Of a stretch of DNA of 5,058 nucleotides, positions 1 to 5,058 are shown piece after piece; the stretch's first letter is position 1, and every line of letters starts with the position of its first letter. The translations under genes and the position numbers were made by a program. Under the pieces are notes generated by a model. It did not search any database. It saw only the letters and a list, made by a program, of their open reading frames with translations, and was not told the origin of the DNA. Source of the DNA: SIAJ01 sp036266155 (GTDB taxonomy: Bacteria > Planctomycetota > Planctomycetia > Gemmatales > Gemmataceae); assembly GCA_036266155.1 (NCBI GenBank), contig DATANR010000002.1:1-5058 (forward strand), in the 5' to 3' direction.

Positions 1-955
1 TGATCGCGGGGGCATATCCGAAGCCCCATCCATAGCCGACGCCGATTGACCACGGCCCCGAGTTATAGCCGAAGCCAATGCCGAAGCCCGGCGAGCCGCA
101 GCCAAACCAGAAGGGATTGAATCCATACGGCGCCCAGCCGATCGAAGCGAAAGCGCCCCAGCGATGGCCGTAGCCATAGCCGCCATAACCGAAGCCGCCG
201 TACCCAAAACCACCGTAGCCGCCATAGCCATAGCCACCGATCGGAATGCCGAACGGCGTCCACCACGGGTGGCTGGCATTCCGCTGCGAATAGGCGTACA
301 GCGCCAGCGTTGCCGGCGTGAGATTGGGGTTGATCGCGGATGCGGCGGCGAGCGCGGCTGTTTGCGGGGCGACGACGGCGTGATGGGCCGCCGAGGTCCG
401 GCCGGCCGCCGTCTGCGCCGGTTTCGGGCCGGTTGCTCGGCCCAGATTGTTCGTGACGCCCGGATGCGGGTTGGTCAGCAATGTCGTGTTGGGCTTGCCG
501 ACGAGATTGTTCTGCACGACGCCCGGATTGAACGACTTGCCGACCACATTGTTTGGATTGAGCGCCGGGTTACTCGGCTTGCCGACGACGTTGTTCTGAA
601 CAACCGGATTGCTCGGCTTACCCACAACGTTGTTCTGGATCGCCGGGTTGATCCGCGGTTGCGGCGTGATTTGATTCAACGACGGCCGCAGGTTCGGCTG
701 TCCCTGAGGGTGAATCACTTGCGGTTGTACGGGTGCATGGAACTGCGGCTGTGCCACCGGTCGCCCCACTGGTTGCATGTGCTGCTGGGGAATGGCAAGC
801 TGCGGCCGCGATTGCGGCATCATCGCGGGCCGGGCTACCGGATGCGGCATCGGCCGTGCGGCGGGATGATACGATGGGCCTTTCGGCGCCGCGGCCATCG
901 CGAACGTCGATCCCACAAGGGCGCCTGCGCCCACGAGCCAATAGAGACGGTTCAT
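1..955 (-). CDS. Secreted repeat-rich Gly/Tyr/Asn/Pro protein, function unknown, 3' end missing
   Basis: I do not recognise a family. Read from the ATG at 955-953, the frame stays open for 318 codons and leaves the window at position 1, so the C-terminus is missing. Residues 1-21 look like a signal peptide (Arg3, hydrophobic core, then Ala-Met-Ala before AAPKG), which implies export. Residues 22-100 are rich in Pro, Gln, His and Met. Residues 103-155 hold four imperfect copies of an NP-x-V-QNNVVGKPS-like unit, with a fainter fifth near 162-175. Residues 176-216 are Ala-rich. Residues 240-263 are purely Gly with Tyr/Phe. Residues 264-318 continue Gly/aromatic-rich with many Trp, Phe and Tyr. 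A GGAGG Shine-Dalgarno four bases before the ATG supports the start. The gene is divergent from the sulfatase. A surface, matrix or envelope structural role is plausible from composition alone. The rival plus-strand frame over 164-1114 has no such features. Confidence 0.8.
   Translation of the reverse strand, partial: MNRLYWLVGAGALVGSTFAMAAAPKGPSYHPAARPMPHPVARPAMMPQSRPQLAIPQQHMQPVGRPVAQPQFHAPVQPQVIHPQGQPNLRPSLNQITPQPRINPAIQNNVVGKPSNPVVQNNVVGKPSNPALNPNNVVGKSFNPGVVQNNLVGKPNTTLLTNPHPGVTNNLGRATGPKPAQTAAGRTSAAHHAVVAPQTAALAAASAINPNLTPATLALYAYSQRNASHPWWTPFGIPIGGYGYGGYGGFGYGGFGYGGYGYGHRWGAFASIGWAPYGFNPFWFGCGSPGFGIGFGYNSGPWSIGVGYGWGFGYAPAI
167..238 (-). repeat. Gly/Tyr/Phe low-complexity block
   Basis: Residues 240-263 of the minus-strand protein consist only of Gly, Tyr and Phe, in GGY, GY and GGF steps. 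At the DNA level this is a run of GGC/GGT and TAT/TAC triplets. Blocks like this occur in secreted structural or adhesive proteins and in flexible linkers; which applies here cannot be told from sequence. The triplet repetitiveness could allow slippage in multiples of three. Confidence 0.75.
491..649 (-). repeat. Tandem 13-14 residue repeats inside the secreted protein
   Basis: Read on the minus strand, residues 103-155 contain four imperfect units starting at N103, N116, N129 and N143. The core is NP-x-x-QNNVVGKPS, with variants PNNVVGKSF and QNNLVGKP. Unit lengths are 13, 13, 14 and 13 residues, and a degraded fifth (VTNNLGRA) follows around residues 167-174. Codons differ between copies (GTTGTG against GTCGTC; GGT against GGC), so the copies are old or are kept by selection on the protein rather than recently duplicated. 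Confidence 0.8.
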
Positions 956-959
956 AAAA

Positions 960-964
960 CCTCC
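960..964 (-). promoter_or_regulatory. Ribosome binding site of the minus-strand secreted protein
   Basis: On the minus strand this reads GGAGG, followed by TTTT and then ATG at 955. A consensus Shine-Dalgarno at 4 nt spacing fixes the start of the left-hand gene and argues that the minus-strand frame, not the overlapping plus-strand one, is real. Confidence 0.7.
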
Positions 965-1028
965 GGCCCTTTCGGGACGTCGGGAGGGGGTGAGAATTTC
1001 GAGCGGGGGCGGTCGGAGCTTATGGGGT

Positions 1029-1034
1029 ATTTTA
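1029..1034 (-). promoter_or_regulatory. Weak candidate -10 box for the minus-strand gene
   Basis: On the minus strand this reads TAAAAT (in GATAAAAT), five of six matches to TATAAT, about 75 bases before the ATG at 955. No convincing -35 hexamer lies 16-19 bases upstream; the nearest candidate, TTGGAG at 1066-1061, is 26 bases away. A guess based on one hexamer. Confidence 0.2.
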
Positions 1035-1155
1035 TCCACTCCGTGCGGGTGGAGGGACTGCTCCAAGAAAAGAACGGCGCAGACAGCCGGCCTTGCGCAG
1101 TTTTACCGCGATAGAATCGGCTCAGATGTTACAGCTGCACCGGACCACCTCGTAG

Positions 1156-1175
1156 CTGAATTCGTAAGAATTCAG
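1156..1175 (+). repeat. Left REP hairpin with GTAA loop
   Basis: CTGAATTC (1156-1163), loop GTAA (1164-1167), GAATTCAG (1168-1175). The 8-bp stem is perfect, preceded by GTAG at 1152-1155. As plus-strand RNA the loop GUAA fits the GNRA tetraloop class. Confidence 0.75.
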
Positions 1176-1180
1176 GCTCC

Positions 1181-1186
1181 TTGACA
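1181..1186 (+). promoter_or_regulatory. Possible -35 hexamer TTGACA in the spacer of the REP pair
   Basis: A perfect TTGACA sits in the 19-nt spacer between the two REP-like units, 52 bases before the sulfatase ATG. At 16-18 bases downstream the would-be -10 (TCTCAC, CTCACG, TCACGA) overlaps the right hairpin and is poor, so this may be chance. If it is real, binding or structure at the palindromes would directly affect sulfatase transcription. Confidence 0.22.
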
Positions 1187-1196
1187 GCGCGGGCAC

Positions 1197-1216
1197 CTGA
1201 ATTCTCACGAATTCAG
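1197..1216 (-). repeat. Right REP hairpin with GTGA loop (minus strand)
   Basis: Read on minus: CTGAATTC, loop GTGA, GAATTCAG, preceded by GTAG (CTAC at 1217-1220 on plus). The 8-bp stem is perfect. The loop, read in the unit's own orientation, is again GNRA. The element ends only five bases before the TAAGGA ribosome binding site of the sulfatase gene. Confidence 0.75.
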
Positions 1217-1225
1217 CTACAGATT

Positions 1226-1231
1226 TAAGGA
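1226..1231 (+). promoter_or_regulatory. Ribosome binding site of the sulfatase gene
   Basis: TAAGGA, six bases before the ATG at 1238. It supports this start, which also gives a complete signal peptide. Confidence 0.65.
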
Positions 1232-1237
1232 CACGTC

Positions 1238-2608
1238 ATGACTCGAATCGTCGTCGGGCTTCTCGCCGTTCTTCTGGCGAACACCGCGGCTGCCGACAAA
1301 CCGCACATCGTCTTCTTTCTTGCCGACGACATGGGCTTCGCGGACGTCGGCTTTCATGGCAGCGAGATCAAGACGCCGAACATCGACAAGCTCGCGGCCG
1401 CGGGTGCCCGGCTCGAGCAGTTCTACGTTCAGCCCGTCTGCAGTCCGACGCGAGCCGCCTTGATGACGGGCCGCTATCCGATCCGGCACGGACTGCAAGT
1501 CGGCGTGGTGCGGCCGTGGGCGCAGTATGGTTTGCCGCTCGACGAGCGCACCTTGCCGCAAGCATTGAAAGAGGTTGGCTACGAGACGGCCATCGTCGGC
1601 AAATGGCATCTCGGTCATTTCCAGCCGGAATATCTACCGACGCATCGCGGCTTCGACCATCAATACGGCCATTACAACGGCCAGATCGATTACTTCACCC
1701 ACATCCGCGACGACGGCTTCGACTGGCACAAGGACGACAAGGTCTGCCGTGACGAAGGCTACACGACACACCTCATCGCCAACGAGGCCTGCCGCATCGT
1801 CGCCGGCCACGACCCGAAGACGCCGCTGTTTCTCTATGTGCCCTTCAACGCCGTGCACGCTCCGCATCAGGTGTTGGCCAAGTACAAGGAACCGTACCTG
1901 AAGTTGAAGGAGCCGCGACGCACTTACGCGGGCATGGTCGCCGCGATGGACGAGGCGATCGGCCAGATCGTTGCCGCGATCGACAAACGCGGCATGCGGC
2001 AGGAGACGCTCTTCATCTTTTGCAGCGACAACGGCGGCCCGCAGCCCGGCGTGGTTACCGACAACGGCAAGCTCCGCGCCGGCAAGACGACGGTGTACGA
2101 AGGCGGTGTCCGCGTCTGCGCGTGTGCCGTTTGGGACGGCCACATCAAGCCGGGCAGCGTGGTCAACGAACCGCTGCACATGGTCGACTGGTATCCGACG
2201 ATCTTGAAACTCGCCGGCGCCAAACTCGAACAGAAGCACCCGCTCGATGGCCGAGACGCCTGGCCGACGTTGACCGACGGCAAGCCATCGCCGCATGGCG
2301 AGATCCTGCTCAACGCGACGCCAGCCGGCGGGGCGATCCGCGTCGGCAACTGGAAATTCGTGCTCAATGGCGGCCCGCAAGACGGCGACAATCCGGTGCC
2401 CAAGAAGAAGGCCGGACCGGAAAAAATTGAACTGTTCGATATGTCCAACGACATGTCGGAAGCGAACAACCTCGCGGCTGAGCAGCCCGATAAGGTGAAG
2501 GAACTGCGCGCCCGCTACGAGGCCTATTTGAAGGAAGCGTTGCCACCCAAAGGCGGCCCGAAGCCTGCGGATTTCAAATCGCCGAAGGTGTGGGGCGAGA
2601 AGGACTGA
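1238..2608 (+). CDS. Secreted S1-type sulfatase, arylsulfatase B (GalNAc-4-sulfatase)-like
   Basis: A 456-aa sulfatase that hydrolyses sulfate esters, probably on a sulfated polysaccharide, in the periplasm or outside the cell. Residues 1-19 form a signal peptide ending Ala-Ala-Ala before Asp20; there is no lipobox. The motif CSPTR at 68-72 gives Cys68 as the residue oxidised to formylglycine by an FGE or anSME enzyme not present here. Expected metal and active-site residues are all present: Asp30, Asp31, Arg72, Lys122, His124 (GKWHLG), His207 (NAVHAPHQ), Asp264-Asn265 (SDNGG) and Lys283 (before YEGGVR). As I recall human ARSB, the spacings Asp-to-Cys (38) and Cys-to-Lys (54) match, as do segments such as YVQPVC, RGFD, YAGMV and MDEA. 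Length and the Lys/Pro-rich tail are normal for bacterial homologues. The exact substrate is not decidable; 4-O-sulfated galactose or GalNAc is only suggested by the ARSB likeness. The GH2 gene follows after 153 bp. Confidence 0.95.
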   Translation: MTRIVVGLLAVLLANTAAADKPHIVFFLADDMGFADVGFHGSEIKTPNIDKLAAAGARLEQFYVQPVCSPTRAALMTGRYPIRHGLQVGVVRPWAQYGLPLDERTLPQALKEVGYETAIVGKWHLGHFQPEYLPTHRGFDHQYGHYNGQIDYFTHIRDDGFDWHKDDKVCRDEGYTTHLIANEACRIVAGHDPKTPLFLYVPFNAVHAPHQVLAKYKEPYLKLKEPRRTYAGMVAAMDEAIGQIVAAIDKRGMRQETLFIFCSDNGGPQPGVVTDNGKLRAGKTTVYEGGVRVCACAVWDGHIKPGSVVNEPLHMVDWYPTILKLAGAKLEQKHPLDGRDAWPTLTDGKPSPHGEILLNATPAGGAIRVGNWKFVLNGGPQDGDNPVPKKKAGPEKIELFDMSNDMSEANNLAAEQPDKVKELRARYEAYLKEALPPKGGPKPADFKSPKVWGEKD

Positions 2609-2667
2609 TTCCCCATCAACGAGACGCACTCTGCCAATTCAGAACCAGAGCCGTATCGGCCGAACCC

Positions 2668-2706
2668 CGTAAGCCGCCCGATTCCGACGTCATCGGGCGG
2701 CTTACG
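2668..2706. repeat. Perfect 15-bp stem-loop between sulfatase and GH2 genes
   Basis: Arms 2668-2682 and 2692-2706 pair perfectly over 15 bp (CGTAAGCCGCCCGAT with its complement) around a 9-nt loop. The element starts 60 bases after the sulfatase stop. It could act as a transcription terminator, a 3'-end stabiliser or another palindromic repeat. No T-run follows on plus (CCGCTCCGCT), and on the minus strand the stem is followed by GGGGTTCGGCC, so it is not a classical intrinsic terminator in either direction. Confidence 0.75.
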
Positions 2707-2719
2707 CCGCTCCGCTCGC

Positions 2720-2741
2720 CGTGTAGACTGATTGCTACACG
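2720..2741. repeat. Small stem-loop upstream of the GH2 ribosome binding site
   Basis: CGTGTAG (2720-2726) pairs with CTACACG (2735-2741) around the 8-nt loop ACTGATTG. It ends seven bases before the GAGG ribosome binding site, so it would sit in the 5' leader of the GH2 message if transcription reads through from the sulfatase. Seven base pairs is short enough that chance is possible. Confidence 0.45.
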
Positions 2742-2748
2742 CTTCCTT

Positions 2749-2752
2749 GAGG
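2749..2752 (+). promoter_or_regulatory. Ribosome binding site that decides the GH2 start
   Basis: GAGG, nine bases before the ATG at 2762. An in-frame TTG at 2732 would add ten residues before the signal peptide and lies inside the small stem-loop, so the ATG is preferred. Confidence 0.5.
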
Positions 2753-2761
2753 CACAACCCG

Positions 2762-5017
2762 ATGCGATTCTCCACTCTCCTTGCTCTCGTCGTCACCATC
2801 CCCGCCTTTGCCGACTGGAAGCCGGCGCCGGTGCCGATCTCGACGCGGTGGGCCAAGGAGGTGTCGCCGGACAAGGTGCTGCCCGAATACCCCCGGCCGC
2901 AGATGGTCCGCAAGGACTGGAAGAACCTCAACGGGCTTTGGGATTACGCGATCACGGCCAAGGACGCGAATCAACCAGAGAAATGGGACGGCCAAATCCT
3001 CGTCCCCTTCTGCATCGAGTCGTCGCTGAGCGGCGTCGGCAAGCATCCGGATGAGAAGCAGGCCCTCTGGTATCACCGCACGTTCGCATCCACCGACTTG
3101 CAAGGCGGCCGGTTGCTATTGCACTTCGGCGCCGTCGACTGGCAGTGCAAGGCGACCGTCAACGGCAAGCCGGTCGGCGAGCACAAGGGCGGCTTCGATC
3201 CGTTCACGTTCGACATCACGGACGCGGTCAAGACGGGCGAGAACGAACTGGTCGTCTGGGTCTGGGACCCGACCGACAAGGGCAGCCAGCCGGTCGGCAA
3301 GCAACTCAGCAACCCGAACGGCATCTGGTACACGCCGGTCACGGGCATCTGGCAGACGGTGTGGTTGGAGCGGGTGCCGGAGACCTCGTTCAATCGAGTG
3401 ATATGCATTCCCGATATCGACAAGGGACAAGTCCTGTTCCGTATCGACTCACGCGGTGTGAAAGCAGGGGACCAAGTTGCAGTTTGGGTCACGGATCCGA
3501 ATGGCCGATTCGAAGGATTCGGTGGCACTTATGCGTCCGAAAAGCTCTTCATACCCGAAAACAAGTTGCAATTGTGGACTCCCGATGCGCCGCAACTTTA
3601 CAAGTTCAAGGCGACAATCACTCGCAATGGAAACACCATCGATGAAATCGAATCCTATTTCGCCTGCCGCAAGATCTCGATCGGCAAGGACGACAAGGGC
3701 ACCATGCGGCTCATGCTCAACAACAAGCCGCTGTTCCAACTCGGGCCGCTCGATCAGGGTTGGTGGCCCGACGGACTCTACACGCCGCCGACGGAAGAGG
3801 CGATGGTCTACGACTTGAAGGTGCTCAAGGACCTCGGCATGAACATGCTGCGCAAGCACATCAAGGTCGAGCCGAGCCGGCTGTATTACGCGTGCGACAA
3901 GCTCGGCCTGCTCGTCTGGCAGGACATGCCGAGCTGCATCAACCGGACGAAGAAGCACTTCATCGCACCGAATGCCGCCAAGGATGCCGAGTTCGATGCG
4001 GAGGAGCAGGAGGTTTACAAGCGCGAACTGAAGGCGATGATTGACCATTTGTCGTTCTTCCCGTGCATCATCGGCTGGGTGCCGTTCAACGAAGGCTGGG
4101 GCCAACACAACACCAATGACGTGCTCAACTGGACGATGAAGTACGACCCGACGCGCCTGGTCGACGGACCGAGCGGCTGGCAAGATCGCGGCGTCGGGCA
4201 CATGAAGGACATGCACAATTATCCGGGGCCGAACATGTTCCCGGTCATGTCGGATCGCGTCTCCGTGCTCGGCGAGTTCGGCGGCCTCGGCCTGCCGCTC
4301 AAGGGCCATCTCTGGAAAGACCGCGACAACTGGGGCTATCAGAATTTCAAAACGACCGAAGAGCTGCGCGAGAACTATCACCGGCTCATGCTGCAACTGC
4401 ACCCGCTGATCGGCAAAGGCCTGTCGGCCGCGGTGTACACGCAAACGACGGATGTCGAGGTCGAAGTCAACGGCCTCATGACCTACGACCGCGAGATTAT
4501 CAAGCTCGATCCGAAGGAAACGGCGAAGTGGCACAAGGCCCTATACGGTCCGCCGCCGGAGATTCGCACCTTGGTCGACACTTCGGAGAAGACGGCACAG
4601 AAGTGGCGTTACACCATTGAGAAGCCCGCGGGCGGCTGGGAGAAGCCGGACTTCGACGCGAGTGGATGGAAGGAAGGCGACGGCGGCTTCGGCACGCGCA
4701 TCACGCCGGGCACATTCATCGGCACCGAATGGAAGGCGGACGACATCTGGATTCGCCGTGAGTTTGAACTGAAGGAAGCGCCCAACGGCGTCGTCATGTT
4801 CCGCATCCATCACGATGAAGACGCGGAAGTTTACATCAACGGAACCCTGGCCGGCAAGGTCGGCGGCTACACGACAGGGTACGGCTTCGTGCCAATGACG
4901 GCTGCCGGCAAGAAAGCGCTCAAGGCGGGGAAGAACACCATCGCCGTGCATTGCCATCAAACAACGGGTGGGCAGTACATCGACGTGGGTCTGGTGGAGA
5001 TGGTGGAGGCGAAGTAG
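2762..5017 (+). CDS. Secreted glycoside hydrolase family 2 (beta-galactosidase/beta-glucuronidase-like)
   Basis: A 751-aa retaining glycosidase, probably exported. Residues 1-17 are a signal peptide ending Ala-Phe-Ala before Asp18. Domains in order: GH2 sugar-binding jelly roll, about 45-204 (NLNGLWDY; NGIWYTPVTGIWQTVWLE at 186-203); Ig-like beta-sandwich, about 205-305; TIM barrel, about 310-595; then an extra C-terminal beta-rich domain, about 600-747, that looks like a galactose-binding-type fold. The catalytic acid/base should be Glu444 in FNEGWGQ, with the usual preceding Asn443, and the nucleophile Glu505 in LGEFGG. Other family hallmarks are GPLDQGWWPDGLY (328-340), RKHIKVEP (364-371) and LLVWQDMP (383-390). 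GH2 covers beta-galactosidases, glucuronidases and mannosidases; the substrate cannot be fixed from sequence. Pairing with the sulfatase suggests a desulfated polysaccharide fragment. Odd: the DNA for the Ig-like domain (about 3385-3660) is clearly lower in GC than the rest of the gene. Confidence 0.93.
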   Translation: MRFSTLLALVVTIPAFADWKPAPVPISTRWAKEVSPDKVLPEYPRPQMVRKDWKNLNGLWDYAITAKDANQPEKWDGQILVPFCIESSLSGVGKHPDEKQALWYHRTFASTDLQGGRLLLHFGAVDWQCKATVNGKPVGEHKGGFDPFTFDITDAVKTGENELVVWVWDPTDKGSQPVGKQLSNPNGIWYTPVTGIWQTVWLERVPETSFNRVICIPDIDKGQVLFRIDSRGVKAGDQVAVWVTDPNGRFEGFGGTYASEKLFIPENKLQLWTPDAPQLYKFKATITRNGNTIDEIESYFACRKISIGKDDKGTMRLMLNNKPLFQLGPLDQGWWPDGLYTPPTEEAMVYDLKVLKDLGMNMLRKHIKVEPSRLYYACDKLGLLVWQDMPSCINRTKKHFIAPNAAKDAEFDAEEQEVYKRELKAMIDHLSFFPCIIGWVPFNEGWGQHNTNDVLNWTMKYDPTRLVDGPSGWQDRGVGHMKDMHNYPGPNMFPVMSDRVSVLGEFGGLGLPLKGHLWKDRDNWGYQNFKTTEELRENYHRLMLQLHPLIGKGLSAAVYTQTTDVEVEVNGLMTYDREIIKLDPKETAKWHKALYGPPPEIRTLVDTSEKTAQKWRYTIEKPAGGWEKPDFDASGWKEGDGGFGTRITPGTFIGTEWKADDIWIRREFELKEAPNGVVMFRIHHDEDAEVYINGTLAGKVGGYTTGYGFVPMTAAGKKALKAGKNTIAVHCHQTTGGQYIDVGLVEMVEAK

Positions 5018-5027
5018 GGCGAGCGGA

Positions 5028-5041
5028 GGTGCGTAAGCACC
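5028..5041. terminator. Short GTAA-loop hairpin just after the GH2 stop
   Basis: GGTGC (5028-5032), loop GTAA, GCACC (5037-5041), starting 11 bases after the TAG stop. As RNA it is a GC-rich 5-bp stem with a GNRA-class GUAA loop. Only 17 bases remain after it and no T-run is visible, so a terminator role is tentative; it could equally be a message-end structure or part of a repeat cut by the window edge. Confidence 0.35.
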
Positions 5042-5058
5042 CCGATAATGTCATCATC

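Larger units (their letters stand above)
1152..1220. repeat. Inverted pair of REP-like elements (REPIN/BIME-like)
   Basis: Two 25-nt copies, 1152-1176 on plus and 1196-1220 on minus, match at 24 of 25 positions and face each other across a 19-nt spacer (1177-1195). Each copy begins with GTAG, then CTGAATTC, a four-base loop, GAATTCAG and a final G. Each unit is thus a perfect 8-bp hairpin with a GTAG foot, and the two units together can fold into one 25-bp long hairpin. A conserved GTAG next to a palindrome, with units inverted in pairs, is the established layout of bacterial REP sequences mobilised by RAYT (TnpA_REP, Y1) transposases. No such transposase is in the window. The alternative is a pair of operators, centres 41 bp apart (about four helical turns), for a dimeric regulator. 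I see no other copy in this window. Confidence 0.75.

Noticed and set aside
491..649. CRISPR array or DNA-level direct repeat
   Set aside because: The periodicity is 39-42 bases with no spacer-repeat structure, the copies vary at synonymous positions, and the repeats are in phase with a reading frame, so they are protein repeats.
618..941. Minus-strand open frame of 107 codons overlapping the start of the secreted protein
   Set aside because: It is in a different frame from the start at 955, has no ribosome binding site and a Thr/Ala-rich product typical of a shifted frame in GC-rich DNA.
164..1114. Long plus-strand open frame of 316 codons across the left region
   Set aside because: It is the antisense shadow of the minus-strand secreted protein. 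Its product is Arg-rich with no signal, motif or repeat logic, while the minus frame has a ribosome binding site, a signal peptide and coherent protein repeats.
1093..1117. TTGCGC and TAGAAT as a sulfatase promoter
   Set aside because: The spacing is only 13 bases, too short for a sigma-70 type promoter, and no better -35 exists at 16-18 bases.
1152..1220. Terminal inverted repeats of an insertion sequence
   Set aside because: Only 19 bases lie between the arms, so no transposase can be enclosed, and no flanking target duplication is evident; a REP pair or operator pair fits better.
1634..2629. Minus-strand open frame of 331 codons opposite the sulfatase
   Set aside because: Its product is Arg/Val/Leu-rich with no recognisable motifs, and the plus strand clearly encodes a complete sulfatase.
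2732..2761. TTG start for the GH2 gene, ten codons before the ATG
   Set aside because: It would place extra residues before a good signal peptide and lies inside a stem-loop; the ATG at 2762 has GAGG nine bases upstream.
3449..4534. Minus-strand open frame of 361 codons opposite the GH2 gene
   Set aside because: It is an antisense shadow of a conserved enzyme in GC-rich DNA and has no supporting signals.

Overview
The window (about 60% GC by eye) looks like a chromosomal segment from a Planctomycetota bacterium, most likely of the Pirellulales type. This is inferred, not proven. The reasons are an exported arylsulfatase B-like sulfatase next to an exported family 2 glycoside hydrolase, a secreted low-complexity Gly/Tyr/Asn-rich protein of no known family, and the GC-rich codon use.

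Layout. Positions 1-955 (minus strand) hold the 5' part of a gene for a secreted repeat-rich protein. It is open for 318 codons and runs off the left edge. Positions 956-1237 are a divergent intergenic region. It contains a pair of inverted 25-nt REP-like elements (1152-1176 and 1196-1220), each with a GTAG foot followed by a CTGAATTC/GAATTCAG hairpin. Positions 1238-2608 (plus) encode a 456-aa S1-type sulfatase with an intact CSPTR motif and every expected catalytic residue. Positions 2609-2761 are a spacer with a perfect 15-bp stem-loop and a smaller 7-bp one. Positions 2762-5017 (plus) encode a 751-aa GH2 enzyme with acid/base E444 and nucleophile E505. The last 41 bases are non-coding and hold a small tetraloop hairpin.

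How the genes may work together. Both plus-strand enzymes carry signal peptides and probably act in the periplasm or outside the cell. The sulfatase would remove sulfate esters and the GH2 would remove beta-linked sugars from a sulfated polysaccharide. The 153-bp gap with a strong stem-loop means they could be separately transcribed or differentially expressed rather than a tight operon. The divergent minus-strand gene has no evident link to this pathway.

Most worth a second look: the inverted REP doublet just upstream of the sulfatase ribosome binding site; a sharp drop in GC confined to the Ig-like domain of the GH2 enzyme; and the tandem NNVVGKPSNP-type repeats plus Gly/Tyr block of the truncated secreted protein.
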